Assembly (NCBI GenBank): GCA_017590115.1
Contig: JAGGNK010008892.1
Coordinates: forward strand, 186,001 to 250,000
Length of the DNA: 64,000 nucleotides
Reading direction: 5' to 3'
Source: Montifringilla adamsi
Taxonomy: Eukaryota; Chordata; Aves; Passeriformes; Passeridae
Shown: positions 48,558 through 63,500 of the stretch, piece after piece
Layout of the letters: each line of letters begins with the position of its first letter
Numbering within the stretch: position 1 is the first letter of the stretch
Notes under the pieces: generated by a model
The model's database searches: none
The model's input: the letters and a program-made list of their open reading frames with translations, nothing else
What the model was told of the DNA's origin: nothing
Made by a program: the position numbers and the translations under genes

Positions 48558-50800
48558 GTGCAAAGCTCTGTATAACGTAGGAAATAAGAACTGTCAGGCG
48601 TCACAATCTGCCTGTAAACGGGAAAAACAGGATTATGCTTGTTCAGAGAAAAACAACTCCTACCATTCTTATTGATCAGGAGAGAGCTAGGTGATGTCTC
48701 TTCAGTCTGTCTGCCTGATAAAGGCTGAGGCATTCTGCCAAATTGGCACTTCAGTTAAAATGAAAATTGCACTACAAACATTTGGTCTAAAATTGAATGT
48801 GTGAGCTAATTTCTGTGTAAAGTAAGTAGAAATGTCTTTTCTTTGAATTGCTGTATCTCTAACACCTGTGAATTGCAGAGGCAGTGTTGTTTCCTATTTC
48901 TAAAAACCTGATTTGCACATTGTTTGCAACTTGGCTCTCTATGAATAGATTAATAGGAATTAATATCCTGTAACTCAAAAGTAATTATAGTAAGTCTTAT
49001 TCCCCCTATTTATTGTCACTGTTGTGTGCGTGTATTTTTTTCCTGTTGTTAACACAAGAGAAAAATGTTAGATTTAATGTTAATTAGATTAAAGGGTCCA
49101 CTGACTTTTTGTTTTTTAAGTAAAAAAATCCCAACTTTCCAGGAGGCTATAAGCATCCTTAAGAACTTACTAACAAGTACCACCACTGTTGGAGGCTAAT
49201 AGTGCTCAGCTGCTCCATCCAGTGCTGTAGCAAAGTTCAGAACTAACATACATCAGTGTAGGATATTCTCAAGCCCAAGAATTAAGAGACTCATGTGCTT
49301 GAATGCATGCTCTCAGTGGCCTGGAAAAGAAACTAAAGTCTTGCTAAATGATATTAAGTGCACTGGACACTCTATGTAGTACCAGTCTAGAACTATGAAC
49401 TTTTTTGGACATCGATTACACAAGTCTGTGTACTTGAGTAACCTAAACAAACAAGGTGTTGAATGTTAAATTGGCAGTATGGGATGTGCCACTGCAGATG
49501 GTTTTCATCCTGTTAGCACAAAATACATACATAACTAGAAACAACAAAACCAAACTTATGACTCTTTCCTTCTCTTAAATAAATATGTGTTGTGATACTG
49601 CACTTGCAAAACCAGAAATTTTTATTTTTGTCTAAATGAAGTGCAAGTATCTCTACATTTAATACCAATTAAGACTATTTTACTGCAATGACTGTTGTAC
49701 CTGTAGCTTGTAAAAGGTGAATGGTTTACTTTGCAACAATCAGATGTCATTGCCCCAGTAATTTTCTGTGGACAACTGTTGTACATAAAGGAGCAGAGAA
49801 CCTGCACTAGTTACCATGTAGAATATTACTTCTGTCCTTGAGATGTATATGAAAAAAAGTTTAAAATAGTCCTCAGTGAAATTGGGTTGTTGGGTATCAT
49901 GACATGTCCCTGGCCTTGCTTCCACTACCAGCTAAGGAGCCTGATACAACAGTACTGGCCAGGTAACTTGGCTCTTAGTTTCTGGAATTAATTGCATATT
50001 TCAGATGACTCTCTGCCTGAACTAATGTCCTGTACAGCACAAATTCTTCCTCTCATCTGCCTGTAGCCCTCCAGTACTACAGAAAATCTAAGGAGGAGGA
50101 TTCCATCATCAGCTCTAGTCCATCTGTTGTGATACTCCATTCTTTGCCTTTTCTGAATTGTCAGACAGAGGGTGCTGACCACAGCATAAGATCACTCCTT
50201 TGCCCTGAATGTCTGCAAGGGAGAGCTTGATTCAACACCTGGGGAATACACAGAAAAGCAGCTTGTTAGGAGTTCTTATAGCATCAAAGAAAGAAAACGT
50301 CAGATAGCTTGAGTAATACCTTGACAGCTGAAGGATACTTTGCTTTTCTTCCAATAAATTAATGTCAGTTGTTTTTTTTTAACCTCCTTTCCCTACTATT
50401 TGTTGCATAACAAATGCTCTCACTGCCTTCTTTGTATGAAATACTGTATTACTCACTGTGCCTTAACTTAATCCTTTCTTTTTTGCAAACTGTATGAAAG
50501 TGGTTACTTTCATATTGGTTTAATTTTTCTGTAAATGCATTAATCGGTTATTTTATATTTAATATAATTTTTGAACTGGAAGCTGGCTATGGATTTTCCT
50601 TTAAAACGGTGTGGTCTTTGAAACTTTATGCCTGTACACAGGTACATGTGCCTGTTTAGTGTTTTCATCTTTACTAAGTCACATATCCTGGTGGAATATT
50701 CAGGCACCAGATTTCAAAATATCATTTTACCCTCACCCCTTCCTTAGACTTTCATGTGTTCAGCACTACCTCAAACTAATAAATAATGCAGGATTGTAAA
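48558..50800 (+). terminator. FAM177A1: FAM177A1 3'UTR with three poly(A) signals
   Basis: AATAAA occurs at 49578-49583, 50353-50358 and 50778-50783 in AT-rich sequence after the stop codon. Any of these could be used, giving 3'UTRs of about 1.0, 1.8 or 2.2 kb. No other gene sign is present, and the convergent neighbour ends at about 51340. Confidence 0.6.
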
Positions 50801-51339
50801 CACTTCTGTCCTGGAGCTATTGTAATTCTGTCTGACAGCTGAAACATTGCTGTGGCTTTCTTAAGGAATAAGAGTTTCACAGTTTTAACTGCTACTGCTG
50901 TAGCTCAACTGTACAATTAAGATAGATTACATAAAATACTTGCACAGGAGGTTAATTTGGTGAAAGCCTCTGTACAGGTCTTTGGTTTAGTTTTAACTAG
51001 ATCTAAAGCTAGTGCAGTTTTATTTCTGTTAATGAACCTCTTAAAATTAGATAAATATCTAGGTCAATAATTTACTTATCCTTCCTGTTACACACTTAAA
51101 ACTGGTCATGCATAGAAGAAAAAGGCCTAAATTCTTTACTTCTTACAGAAAACTTTTGCTTTCACAACAGAATGCTCACCAGTGCTGTCATGAGAGGAAG
51201 CCATGCAGAATGGAGAGGGAGGCTTGGGATGGCTGAGTGGATACAGGCCAGTGCTGAAGACACCAAGAACCACATTCTTACAGGTTAAATTCACACTTAG
51301 AATAAGGTATTTAAATAAGAACAGGGCTTGGTACACATG

Positions 51340-51582
51340 AAAAAAGTCCAAAAATATTTATTTTTTAAAAAAGGTTACTTTTGCCTCTTAAACAGCGTTT
51401 CAAAAATTACTTCTGTGATTGGCGCGTGAACCATTTGCATTTTATATCAGATGTGGGGGCAAAGGAGGAAGGGAGAGAAGTAAAATGGAAGAGGAGTTAA
51501 CTCAGATAATCAATGTTTCCAGTTTCCAACAGTTGGCCATCAGATTGAGATCTCTGTGGATACAACCTGCTCCCATTTGAAG
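51340..51582 (-). terminator. PPP2R3C: PPP2R3C 3'UTR and poly(A) signal
   Basis: The minus-strand stop is at 51583-51585. Reading leftward, the first AATAAA is at 51357-51362 (TTTATT on the plus strand), giving a 3'UTR of roughly 230-245 bases. Confidence 0.65.
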
Positions 51583-54500
51583 TCACGTATCATCACCATC
51601 AGCAGTGCTGTCACTGTCGCTTGCCACAAGGACCTCTCTGTTCTCGTAGGTCCAGAACCCATTCAGATCGATCAGAATGCTGGTAACAGTGTCTCCTTGA
51701 CTGCTATTGATCAAGTCTTGAAGGGAGATTTTGTAAGGGTCCTTAGGCTTCACCATATCAAAGATTTCATCCTATGAAAGACAAGTCAAAATTGGGAGAA
51801 AAGCCCCACACATAAATGAGCAGAATAATGGCTATTTCATACCATATACAAAATGATCTTTGGGTAACTAGTGCCACCCACACCAATTTACAAAAAGCAT
51901 TTAAGATACAAAGCACACTGACTGATTGGCTACAGTTCAGAGCAGTGTCCTCAGCTCAACATCTCAAGCAAGAATTTGCTTTGCTGGGGAGGCTTCAGCC
52001 TCAAAGAGGCAGAATGAATCTCAGTTCACTTGTATGTGCTAAGTTTTGTAGAGGCTCTTGTCCTTTTTTTTTTAGGTACTGGAACTAAATATACAGTAGG
52101 CAGTAATCAGTTTTATAGGCTGTTTGTTTCAGTCACTAGTCTGCCCCGTCCCCCAAGGAATGATCCCCAGAACTGTAAAATGGACTTAGCAAGTACCTTC
52201 AAGAGTAAGAAACAGCAACATGTATTTACAGGTAATTTGTCTATTATTAAGGAAACTACTAGAACACGACATTTTACAGAGCAACTGCTGACTAGAAAGG
52301 CATTTTCAAACCTATGAGTAGGACAAATCAGCTCATTTCTAGTACTCTCCAAATAAATATACAGCAACCTAGAAATTATGTTGGAACACAATTCAATTAT
52401 TAAATGTTTATTCAAAGATTTTACACAGTATTCCATGTGGTAAAGCTAACCTTGACATCCTGAAAAGAAACTGGTTCTTGTCCATGAATTTTCATTTGTT
52501 CCTGAATGGCCTAAAAAAAAAGATAAGATAGGAATGGCTAGTGCACAGTTTGATACTGATGCTGTATGAAAGTTATTAAATGCTTCTGCATTTTAAGCTG
52601 TATTGCCCTCTAACAAAGCATTCATGGTACAGCTTGCGATAATTTTTCTTCCGTATGTGAAGCAGGGGTAAGTTAAGGCATAATCAATGATATACATCTC
52701 TAAGTTCACAGTTCTTAATGAATATGATATGAATCTCATTATGACCAGTGTTTGAGCAATTTGCATATTATCCCTCAACATTCAAAACTTAAGATATGAA
52801 TACACTCGAACCATAAGGTTACATTTCTGACACAGTATGAAATATAGGCTAAGGAAAGAGAGAAGGAAAATGACCAACTGGCAGAAAGACAAATCAATTA
52901 TTTTAATGGGGTACTAATTAAACACCTGCATCACCAAATCTACACCTGCAAGTAACAGCTATGAACAAAACTGTTTCACTAGCACAAGCTGCACAGCCTT
53001 GTCTGCACAGCCTCTGTAGATGCAGACCCATCACACTTAATGCTAGCAGAAAAGCAATCATTCACAGAGCAAGAGGAACTGTTCTGATTTCAAGGAAAAC
53101 TTAGAACATTCCATGTTCTAAAGGCGACTTGTTACAATACAGAAAGAAGGTGTGTATAAGATCCTGCCTTGAGCAGGCCTGAATGCTTTACTGACTCTAT
53201 GAAGTCTGTAGCTTGTTCTTCATCCTTCAAGCATACAGCTAAGCACAATGACATTATTTATTTTCACAGTTATAATACAAAGATCCATATAACAAAATGT
53301 GGAGTGCTTGTCCCTGTGTCTGAATAGATATACTGAGGGAATCCTGCACATGAATAAAGCATCAAGGTTATAACTCAGCTGGAACTATCCACAGCAAAAA
53401 TACTATTTCACTGCATAGCACTTCCCAAGATATCCCAGGTATTGATGAGAAAAATAAGACAAAACAAAAAAACACCTGCCCCCTTTCCAAACCAAAATCA
53501 CCACTAGCCAAAAGAAAAAAAAAATCCAAAACAACCAAAACCCTTCACATACAAACCACAGTTTGGAGGAAGATTGTAAAATCTTAAGCTAATTTTAACA
53601 GCAACTAAAAAAAAATCAAGCTTACTTTAAATCTATTTCGGAAGCAGCATGTACAAATGCAGACTATGAAAAATGCAATAAGCTTTTTGCAAGAAAAGCA
53701 CTGAATGAAAAACCCCACAGGTGTATAGGCCTATCAATAAATTTCATTATCATAATTTCTTTTAGTGAATTTAAGTATTACAGTTGAAATTAAAACCATG
53801 GGCAGTAATCAATTAGAACTATCATAAAAGATTTTAACAGGTAATCATCCCATAATCTTAGGACAACTTTCAATTAAAAAAAAACCCAAATCAACAGAAA
53901 ATATTTTTCCTACTCAAAATCAAACCAGTTAATTTCAACTGCAGATAAACTACTGAAAATACCTTTTGAAATCTTTCCAATTTTAGTCTTTAAAAAAAAA
54001 CTAAGTCTTCTTAGAAGTCGTTACTAGCTTGCCTGTGGCTATTGGTAATTTAAAGTGATTTCCTGCAGATCTGCATGCAGAAGCACATAGGCTGTAACAC
54101 TATAAACACAGAAAATGGCCTACTTGTATAAAGAGACTTACCCTAAAGAAATAATTAAGGGAAAAGACATTCAGGTGTCCTTTGTTCTCAATATCAAGCA
54201 GTTTGAAAATATATTGCAGAGCTGCAGGCTCCTTTCTGTTTTCTAATGCAAGCACAAAGTCCAGGTAGGTTTTATAGTCCTAGAAGTAGATACAATCACG
54301 TTTATTACAGTCTTCTTTCTAAATTGATTTTGCAAGCAGGAACTCTATAATTGGCAGCTATTTCATTCTAGGGGATCAGTTTATTTTCTGAAAAAGACAA
54401 CATGAAATAGAAAATGGCTGCTACCACTAATGTGCACAGAAAAGTTAGTATTTCATGTCTGCTGCTAACGAGAAATCCTGCCATTTTAGAGGCAAAATAG

Positions 54501-57500
54501 CATTCCAAGCATAAATCCAAATGAAACATGCCATATATATGCTTTTAAACAATGTTTAATATATCCTTAAACTGCTGAAATACCCAACTAGTGAAGAAAA
54601 AACATATAAAATGTTTTCATTATCATAAATTAAAAGCCAACTGGTACCAAATAGTGAACGAGACGGAGACAGTGAACTATACAGCCAATTAAGTACATAA
54701 TTGTTAATCTTGTCAGCGGTTTGGCAAATTATGTGCCAGAAACATTAGTTAACATTCCAAATAAGTATCACACTTTTCTGTTTCATTAGTATGGATTCTT
54801 AGTTTCCCAATCAAGGGAAACTTTGTGACAAGGACAGAAGTCCTACAGCCCTGTGTGTATAATTACCCTGGTTACCTGTAACACCAGGGAGTTGTGCTGT
54901 CATTCAGAGGGAGCTTGACAGCCTGGAAAAATGGGCTAACAAGAGCCTCATTGACTTCAACAGAGGGAAGGCAAAATCCTACATCTGGGGAGGAATAACT
55001 CCACGTACCTGTAGAGTTGGGGGCTGACTACCAGAAAACAGCTTTGCAACAGGCCCCTGCAGCAAAGGCTGCTCACAGCACCCTCAGCTGCATTAGGAAA
55101 TGCTTTGGTGGCAAGCTGAGGAAGGTGATCCTTCTCTACATCCAAGCACTGGGTCCGGCTCTGGTCTCCCCCATACAAGAGATGATCCTACTGTTGCAAG
55201 TCCAGAACAGGACAACTAAGAGGATCCCTCAAGACCTCAATGATTATGTGATTCCAACAAAAAAACTGCTCAGGTGGCAAAAGGGCTGTATAGTGAATTT
55301 CTAACTTACCACTTCACACTCCAGTCGTTTGAATGCAGATAAGAATTGTGGCTGAACATTAAGTAAAGCTTCAAAAATATAGATATAAGGTGTTACTTTA
55401 AATTAGATAGCCTTCTCATTTTTCACAGCTATGGAAAGCTTACAATGAAAAACACAGTAGTCTTCATGAAGTTGACAGCTTAGATAACTTGCACGAATCT
55501 CAAGTGTGCCACTTGTCTTTGGTTCTCTTTAAAGCATTACATTTAACTAAAAAGTATTGCTGCATCTATAAATTTTTTCAGTATGCACTTTTCTAATTGA
55601 ATCTACAAGTGACTTTATCCTAAGGTGTCTGGATTCTCTATCACCTCTGCTTTTTCAAACAAGCAATTTATTTTTAGGCCACACTACAATCACCTTGCTC
55701 TTAAGAAAATTAACTTTCTAATATGTTGCATGGTCATTTGTGTGCACAATGATAAACAAAAGTTATTTTGCTACATTACTCAATAAGCCAAACATGGTAT
55801 GCTGTGGACAAAGGGAAAACATGCAATTACCATTTCACCATCATAAGTTAAGCATTCCTGAAAGACACGATCCAAAAATATGTTGGTCAGAGTGCCTGTT
55901 CCATATCGGGACAGCTCTTCTTTGCTGAGCATGCCATTGTGATCTTTATCAAGGTTTAAGTACTGACCTAGGAAGGAGATAAAAAAAGCAAACCATAAGA
56001 TACCTCTATCAGAACTCTTTCAACAGAGAAAAATAAACATTGAAATGCTAAATTTTTTAATTTCCATAATAAAGTTAATGCAGTTAAGTGAGAATTTACT
56101 AGATTCACAATAATAATCAGAAAGCATCAGAAATAAGTACAGAACATGGAGGGAGAGAAGGGGGATTCCCATAATGAGGTGTTAGCAGTTCTAATATAAG
56201 TTAATAGCTGTGTATACTGAGAGAGGAGCAGAAGGCTAAGAGCATATTACTTTATTCAAATATGCTGTAAGCATTAATAAAGAGCTAAAAATGATGCAAA
56301 GGCATGAATAGAGCCAGAAGAGAAGGTTACAGCGGAATCTTGTACCTTGTGCAACAAAGTGACAGATTTTAAAACCACAATAAAGAGCAACAGTGGAGAA
56401 CCAAAATTAAAGAAAGTCAGGAAGATAAACTGAAAGGGTGAATACAGGATTTGAAAAGAAGTTAGCAGGAGGATTTAACATGACAAAAACACAGGAAAAA
56501 TAGCAGTAATAATCTGACTAAGTCATACAAGAAAGAGAAGAAGGAAAGTGTTGGCATATAAAGGAACCTACCATAAACTCTTAATGCAGAAGGAGCAGAA
56601 AACCAATTTGTTTCCTGACTTTCTTTAGAAAGTTCTTCATCCCTTAACTAAGTGAAACACAAAGTTAGAATTCAGAAAGAGTAAATTAAAATACAACAGT
56701 ATATGTTAGAGATCTTTACCTCCAGTAAATCATCCAGGAAGCTGCAAGCTAAAATATCCTGTATCTTTATCTTCCCTGCAGCAAGAAAAAGAAAATACAT
56801 TTTAACAGTTGCTCAGCCAACATATCCATTTGACTATTCTCATTTAGGTGGTTCTACTTAAGAAAGAAATATTTGGAGCAGAAAAGGATGTCTTTTAAAG
56901 AAACAAAAGCTAAACAAAACCCATGTCTAACACCAAGGATAACATTCTAATTTCAGAGATAAAATACCTTTTAAAATGTTTGGAAAAAACTAGCCTGATA
57001 TTGGCAGGAGCTATCCTGAAGCCTTAAATGCCAGAAAACTAGATTAAAATAAATGTGAATGTTCAACATCAACTACTCAAAATGTAAAAAAAAAAAAAAA
57101 AGCAAAGAAAGCATGCTTAAGACATTTGATGAAATAACAGTCTCCTAAGTGACACGATATTCTTACATCTTCAAAACTACAGCTGTGATACAAAGCTAAG
57201 GTAGCAGAATAAGCTTCTGCTGGTGCAGCTCTGACTGGTGCACAGACACTGTGCTAACAGCTGTGCAAAATAATGGCACTTAAAACTTCCCACCCACCAT
57301 CTCCAAATGTTTGAAATTACCTCTGTCAGAGGCTGCTGCCCACACAATTCTGACCTTTACAAGGGGCACAGCTGGAGCTTGGAAACACAGGCAGTTTGTG
57401 ACTTAAATGGGAGGGCATAGGAGGGAGCTACACTTGTAACAAGCATTAGCAGACCTAACTGCAGACCTTTTCTAGTGGGTCTGCATGGTGCATACAGATT

Positions 57501-60500
57501 TAATCACAGGAAAAGCACGTCACTCTAACCATTCCTGAGCATTTCCACAGCTCTGTGGATGTTCTGACAAGCAGTTGTGTTGTTGGTTGCTTTTTTCTAT
57601 TCACCCTAAACACTTAAAAAATTAGCTACTGCTAATGGCTCATTATGATGAAACAGCATCTTATTTGTCAGTTTCCATGAGATAACTCTATAGAACCTCA
57701 ACTAATACGTATCTCACAGAAATTCATTAGCTCTAAAAATAGATTATTAGACCACAATAAAGAGTCATGGTCCTCAGTGGAGAATAATCTTCAATGCTGA
57801 ACAAAAGCCTACCAGGACAACTACACGTTGCTTCAAAACACAAGTAGCTTCAGTGGAAACATTTTAAGAGACCTACCTGTTCTGAGAGGATCCAGAAAGA
57901 AGAAGAACTTTCTAACTGCTGTGCAGACATAAAAGGAGTAAAAGGATTTTTCTAAGCCATCCAGTTGTGGCAAAGTAGGGATGAGTTCCAAAATATAGTT
58001 TTCTAAATCCTGCAGAATTAAGAAAAGGAAACAAGCATTGAACATTACTATTGTTGCATGTTTGCTATATTTCTCCCTGGCTTTCAAGTGTATTTTGTTA
58101 AAAATACAGTCCTGCAACAATGCAGAAAAGAGCTTGAAAGCAGGCAAAAAAGCTTCTGTCTATGTGCAAGAAATCTCAGATCATATACATGCACATGTGA
58201 TTCTAGGGCTGAAACAACCTATTAATAAATCAGAATTTAACAAAGTACATTATATTTATATGTAAATATAAACGCATTCCACTGTACCTTTTTCAAGTAT
58301 CAGGAGTATAACTCCTGATTGGATTATCCCATTGTTTAATATTCTTTAATAAATAATTTTTTCTTTACGTTGAGTGGTAACTAGGACATTTTTATTTATT
58401 TTATAATATTACCTCCTTTTAGAACAGGAGAATAATTTACTGAAGAATAATTTGTGATTTTTATCATAACCTACTAAATCTAGTAAAGTGCTAATGACAT
58501 GAAATCTTGGTAGATACAATCCTTTTTTCAGAAAATTAACCAAAAGTTTAAAAGGCTAGCACCAGTCTCACCACCACATCTCTTGAACACATAAATTGCA
58601 ATTTATCCAAACAAATGTGCCCACTCCAAATCTATTTTATGATATAAGCTTTTACAAGACAAGGCTAGAAAAAAAATTGGGATCTTTCTGATGCTCTGTC
58701 ATTTGATTTAAAGAGAGACATTAAGTTAATCAAGAATTTACTTACTGATTCTCTGAGGTAGCCTTGTCCTGCCACATCATATAAACTGAGACCTATTCTT
58801 GTCTGATGAAGCCATACTGTGAAACAGAAAACAGAATTACAATGCAAGAAACCTATGGGGCTTTTGAATTCATGCCAAAATTTGATGTTATTCTAGAGGC
58901 CGCAAGGCACAGTTGGATTTTAAGCACCTCTTCCCATTTTTCTGAGCTTTAAGCAAAGCCATGTCATGTACTACTTAGAAACACTGTTTCAGTCTCTAAA
59001 TTTTTAGGAGTCACTTGCAGTATACTATAAATATACACTTCATAAATATATACTATATAAATATAAAGATACACCATTGCCATGACTGCCTTATAATAAC
59101 TAGATGTGAAAAATGGCTGAGCAGACACATTTTATTTGGTGTATCATAGAATGGCTAGGATTAGAAGCAACTTTAAAGATCCCCTAGTTCCAACCTCCCC
59201 CTGCCACAGCCAGAGATGCCACCCACTAGATCAGATTGCTTGAAGCCCCATCCAACCTGGCCTTGAACACTTCCAGGGATGGTGCATCCACAACTTCTCT
59301 GGACAATCTGCTCCAGTGCCTCACCACCCTCTGAGTAAAGTATTTCTTCCTAGCACCTACTCTAAACGTCTCCTCTTTTAATATAAAACTGTGTTGTCCT
59401 ATCTATTGTCCCTGTCCTATCTGCCTGGGTAAGAAGTCACTCTCCATTTTATACACTCCCATTAAGTGCACAATGAGGATTCCCCCAGAGTCCTCTCTTC
59501 TCCAGGCTGGACAACCCCAACTCTCTCAGCCTGTGGTCACAGGAGAGGCTCACATCTTTCCTGTGCTGGCTCCAGATGGGGATTCCAGAGTCTCAGAGCA
59601 CAGAGGGAGAATCATTTCCTCTGACCTGCTGGCCATGCTTCCTTTGATGATGCAGCCAAGGCTTTCCACGCTGCAAGCACACACAGCTGGTTATATGGAA
59701 TCATATGGATTCATTCTCTCTCACTGACTTAGAAATGTGTAGCAGTGCATTTTCACTGCGCTAAACAGCTGCACAATGTCATACACAGACAGATTGCTCA
59801 ACCCCTTGTATAGCACCAGACACTGCAGCTACAGCCAAAGGTCAGGCTCTCACTTCTGAGTTACAAGACAAGAATTAGAATCACACAAGCATCTATCTTT
59901 GTAATAAGAAGGAACATTAATTGGAAAATCTACAGAACAATGTGCTTGAAGCCATTGTCAAAACACTGTAACAGTGATGGAGTACAAATTGGATTAATAC
60001 AAACTATTATTCACATACTCAACATTAAATTTAACTCCCATTTTCTGAGGAAACAGTTCAAAAGTTCCTCTTCTACAATATGAGCTGTACTTCATAACAT
60101 TCACTCTTCAAGGTAAGTGTTTCTCATGGTGTGCTAAGAGTCAGATGGCAGACATTATACAGTGAGGCTGTTTCGTTGTTGGCTTAAGTTTAAAGGTAAA
60201 TGTATCATACATGAAGTGATTTGGTGGTGGCAGCTTTTTTTAAAATTATTATATTGTTTGTTTGCTTAGAAGAAAGGCATCATCCTAAACACACAAGATT
60301 CAAAACTTCTGGGTGAAACAAGCTCTGAAAAACCTCTATCCATCTGGGTGGGCCGTTTCGAAATGCATACAATCCTAACAGACTTTGGCACAAGTCTCCT
60401 ATCCTGCAGCTTTTGGGTTTGTTGTTGGAAATGGGTCCATTACTAATTTCTTGCATATTGTGCACACCTGCACATCATGCCTCCTGCTCAACACATTTCT

Positions 60501-63500
60501 CATCCCCTGCACCACAAGATTTTAAGTTAAACAGGCTGAGCTGCTCAGAGAAAGGCGCTGTTCTCCTCTCCTGAAGGCTTTAGCTAATCTAAGAACGCAG
60601 TAGCCAGGGCAAAAGATAATGAGACAATCTGCCCTTCTGCTAGCCAGCCTAGTGTTTTTAAACAACATCTAATATGTATTTAAAAAAAAAAAAGGGCAAA
60701 AAAGAAAAATTTTCAGCCCAAGTGGCTATTTATAGTAAAAAATAGCTGCAAGCACAGTAAGTGACAAGCACAGAAACATACTGACATACTTGACAAACAG
60801 TTAGAAAGACAAACAGCAAACAAAGCTATCTGCCCCATCACAGTGGTTAAGATCACACCTGCCATGGAACTGCATTGTTTTGCACTTCACAGTATTGCCT
60901 GAATAAAGAAAATCAGAAAAACAATATATATGAACAAACAGATCAAGCATATTTGTGGCCAGGGAGAAGTGGATTTCAGAGGTACAGCGGTCTCCCACCT
61001 TCTAATAACAAGAAAAAAATCCCAAGCCTCAAGAAAAGCAGGATTTGCATTTAAGGGCAGATCTCACTGCTGTTGAAGGGAACATCAAGTAACTAATAAA
61101 GCTGAAAATAGCCTTTAAATGAAACAACTTTTAACACAGAAGAAGCATCCACTAACCTTTTCGCATGACATAATTGAAAAACTGCATGATAGATATTCTT
61201 CCATAAGGATCATTATGGAGTAATTTGGCAAAGATCTTCGCTGTAAAGAATTGCCTGTAAAACAAATACAAAGCTACTTCTGTGCATCTGATAAACACTG
61301 CACTGACAGATCCAGTTACAGTATTTGACATTTACAGATCCTGTAAAATAATGTTTTAACACAGAATGTGTTAATATGCTACATTACACTCATCAGGTGG
61401 AATCCTACCAAGTAACAGTAAACTCAAAAATCAGCTACCTCTTCTGCTCATGAGACTCTTCAGTGATGTACAACTTTAGAGAGCTTTTATTAAATTTCTC
61501 TTTAGTAAAATGTGTTTGGTAGTTTCCAATTTTCTACAACAATATGCACATAAAAGAAACTGTCAGTACTGGCAAATAATTTGCTTCTGCCCAAAGCTCA
61601 ATCACAAAATTATGTGCACAACAGCCATCTCCAAAAGGAGCATAAAGAACAACCATTCACGGCATGCTGTGCACATCTGGTAGGAAATTCTTCATCAGAT
61701 TAGGGAAGGTTGGGCAATATCACTGGAGACTTGACTTCCAGTTCATTTACATAACGTGCTGTTTGTTGACCACTAACATCTAAAAATGTTCGTGCTGATA
61801 AAAACTTTTTTTCAAAAGGATGCACCATCATTCTTTCAGGCACCTCTATTACAAGTCACCTCAGAGAGGCAGAGTACACCTTTGCAAGGACATTAAGTAA
61901 CCAGTTCATCAGTAACTACAAGGATTTGATTTTTTCTCACCATGAAACTGTTCCCATCTATTTTAGCAACTGAAAGTTACAGTAGCACTTAGGTTTAGTC
62001 AAAATGAGCATATACAAGAGAAAAATGCCTTACTTGCATTTTGGTCCAGCTTTTTCACCAACTTTCAAGAAGTTCTCATAATTAATCATTGCTTCTTCCC
62101 CAATCATTGGTGATGTCTGATGTTTGTCCAGTAGAAACCATAGATTCTTAAAAGGCATTTATATTTGGTTAAGATATCTCTTTAGAGATGTCAACGTGCT
62201 TAAGATATAGTATTTAAGAAACTCAGCAAAAATGTGGGCTTGATGCAAGGTATTCTCAGTTAATCAGGAAACATGGTCAGTTCAGCCAGAAAGGTCAGTG
62301 TGTGCTACTTCTGTTCCCTTAAATACTGCTAAACACATGCACACTCTCCCTCCCTCACTAGCATTTCTAAGGTCACACCCCTTTTGTCTTTGCAGTGTAA
62401 TAAAATCAACCATCTTAGGAGTCTCTCTCAGTGATAGATAAACAGAACTTATTTTATCATCTGGGCCCACCAGGAAATCATTGCAACATGCTGGAAAACT
62501 GGAAGCCATCAATTTAGTCCTCCCATACATCATAATGAGGAAGCTTCACACTGGCATTACCTGCCCAAGGCTAGGCAGCACTTCAGCTTTACCAAGTACC
62601 GTGTGCCCAAATACAAAGCACCTCACCACAAGATTCTGTGGGCAGACAGGAGATCATCAAACCCTGAGAGGAGAGAATCTAAATCCATTCAGAAGCCATT
62701 ACAAGACATACAGAAATTATTTTCCTACCTGCAGCTCTTCATTATCCAACAGTTCTCTACTTTTTCTTTGCAGAAAGACAGCTCGAGATTCTTCTCTTAA
62801 TTTCTGAAGCAAGACTTCATCTTCAGCTGGCAGCTGGAAACATTGTCGCATTTTAATTTTCAGCACAGGACCATTCAAAAACTACACATTCAACAAGTAT
62901 TCTTAGGTAGTCTTGAGTCACACGCTCTGATTGAAGTTGTCCACTTGACAGAAAATAGCCAGTCTGCCAAACTTGCTTCTGCTACAAGGGATATCACTGA
63001 CACACAGTCTCAAACCATTTCAATAATGAAGCCCTTACCTAAAGCAGGACATCTTTAACAGGAGAGAGAGAGAGAGAGAAGTACCTAATACCAGATAACC
63101 CATTGAGTAAGCACTTTCCCATGGTTGCTAGGTATGAGGGCTCACACATAAAAGACATGTTGTGTTTTACTCAGGAGAAACAGAACATTCTGTTTTGTGG
63201 TAGGCCTGACTCTCCAAAATGTGAAAATCTGCTAGACTTGTTTGGCCAACAAATAAGATGAAAGAACACCTCGTGTGAAAGTTCTGCCAATATTTACGTG
63301 CCAAACTGTACAGCACCACTGGAACATGGAGAGTTGCACATGTATCCATTAACTGAAACATGGGTACTTGAGAACTGCATTGGCAGAACCGTGAGACCCT
63401 AAGGAACACACGACCACGAGAGGCTTGGCAGCAGCTGAGTGGTCAAGTTAATGAGTACCAGCAATACCAAGATGTCAACATGTGCTCCCATCCTGTCTGA

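Noticed and set aside
55310..55372. Minus-strand exon-like stretch with donor GTG|GTAAGT inside a PPP2R3C intron
   Set aside because: PPP2R3C exons 55831-55967 and 54142-54279 join directly in frame and match the family without an insertion. The best acceptor gives a 59-base exon that would shift the frame.
59473..59727. An 84-codon plus-strand frame
   Set aside because: It lies almost wholly within the antisense strand of the CR1 3' fragment, so it is a repeat shadow.
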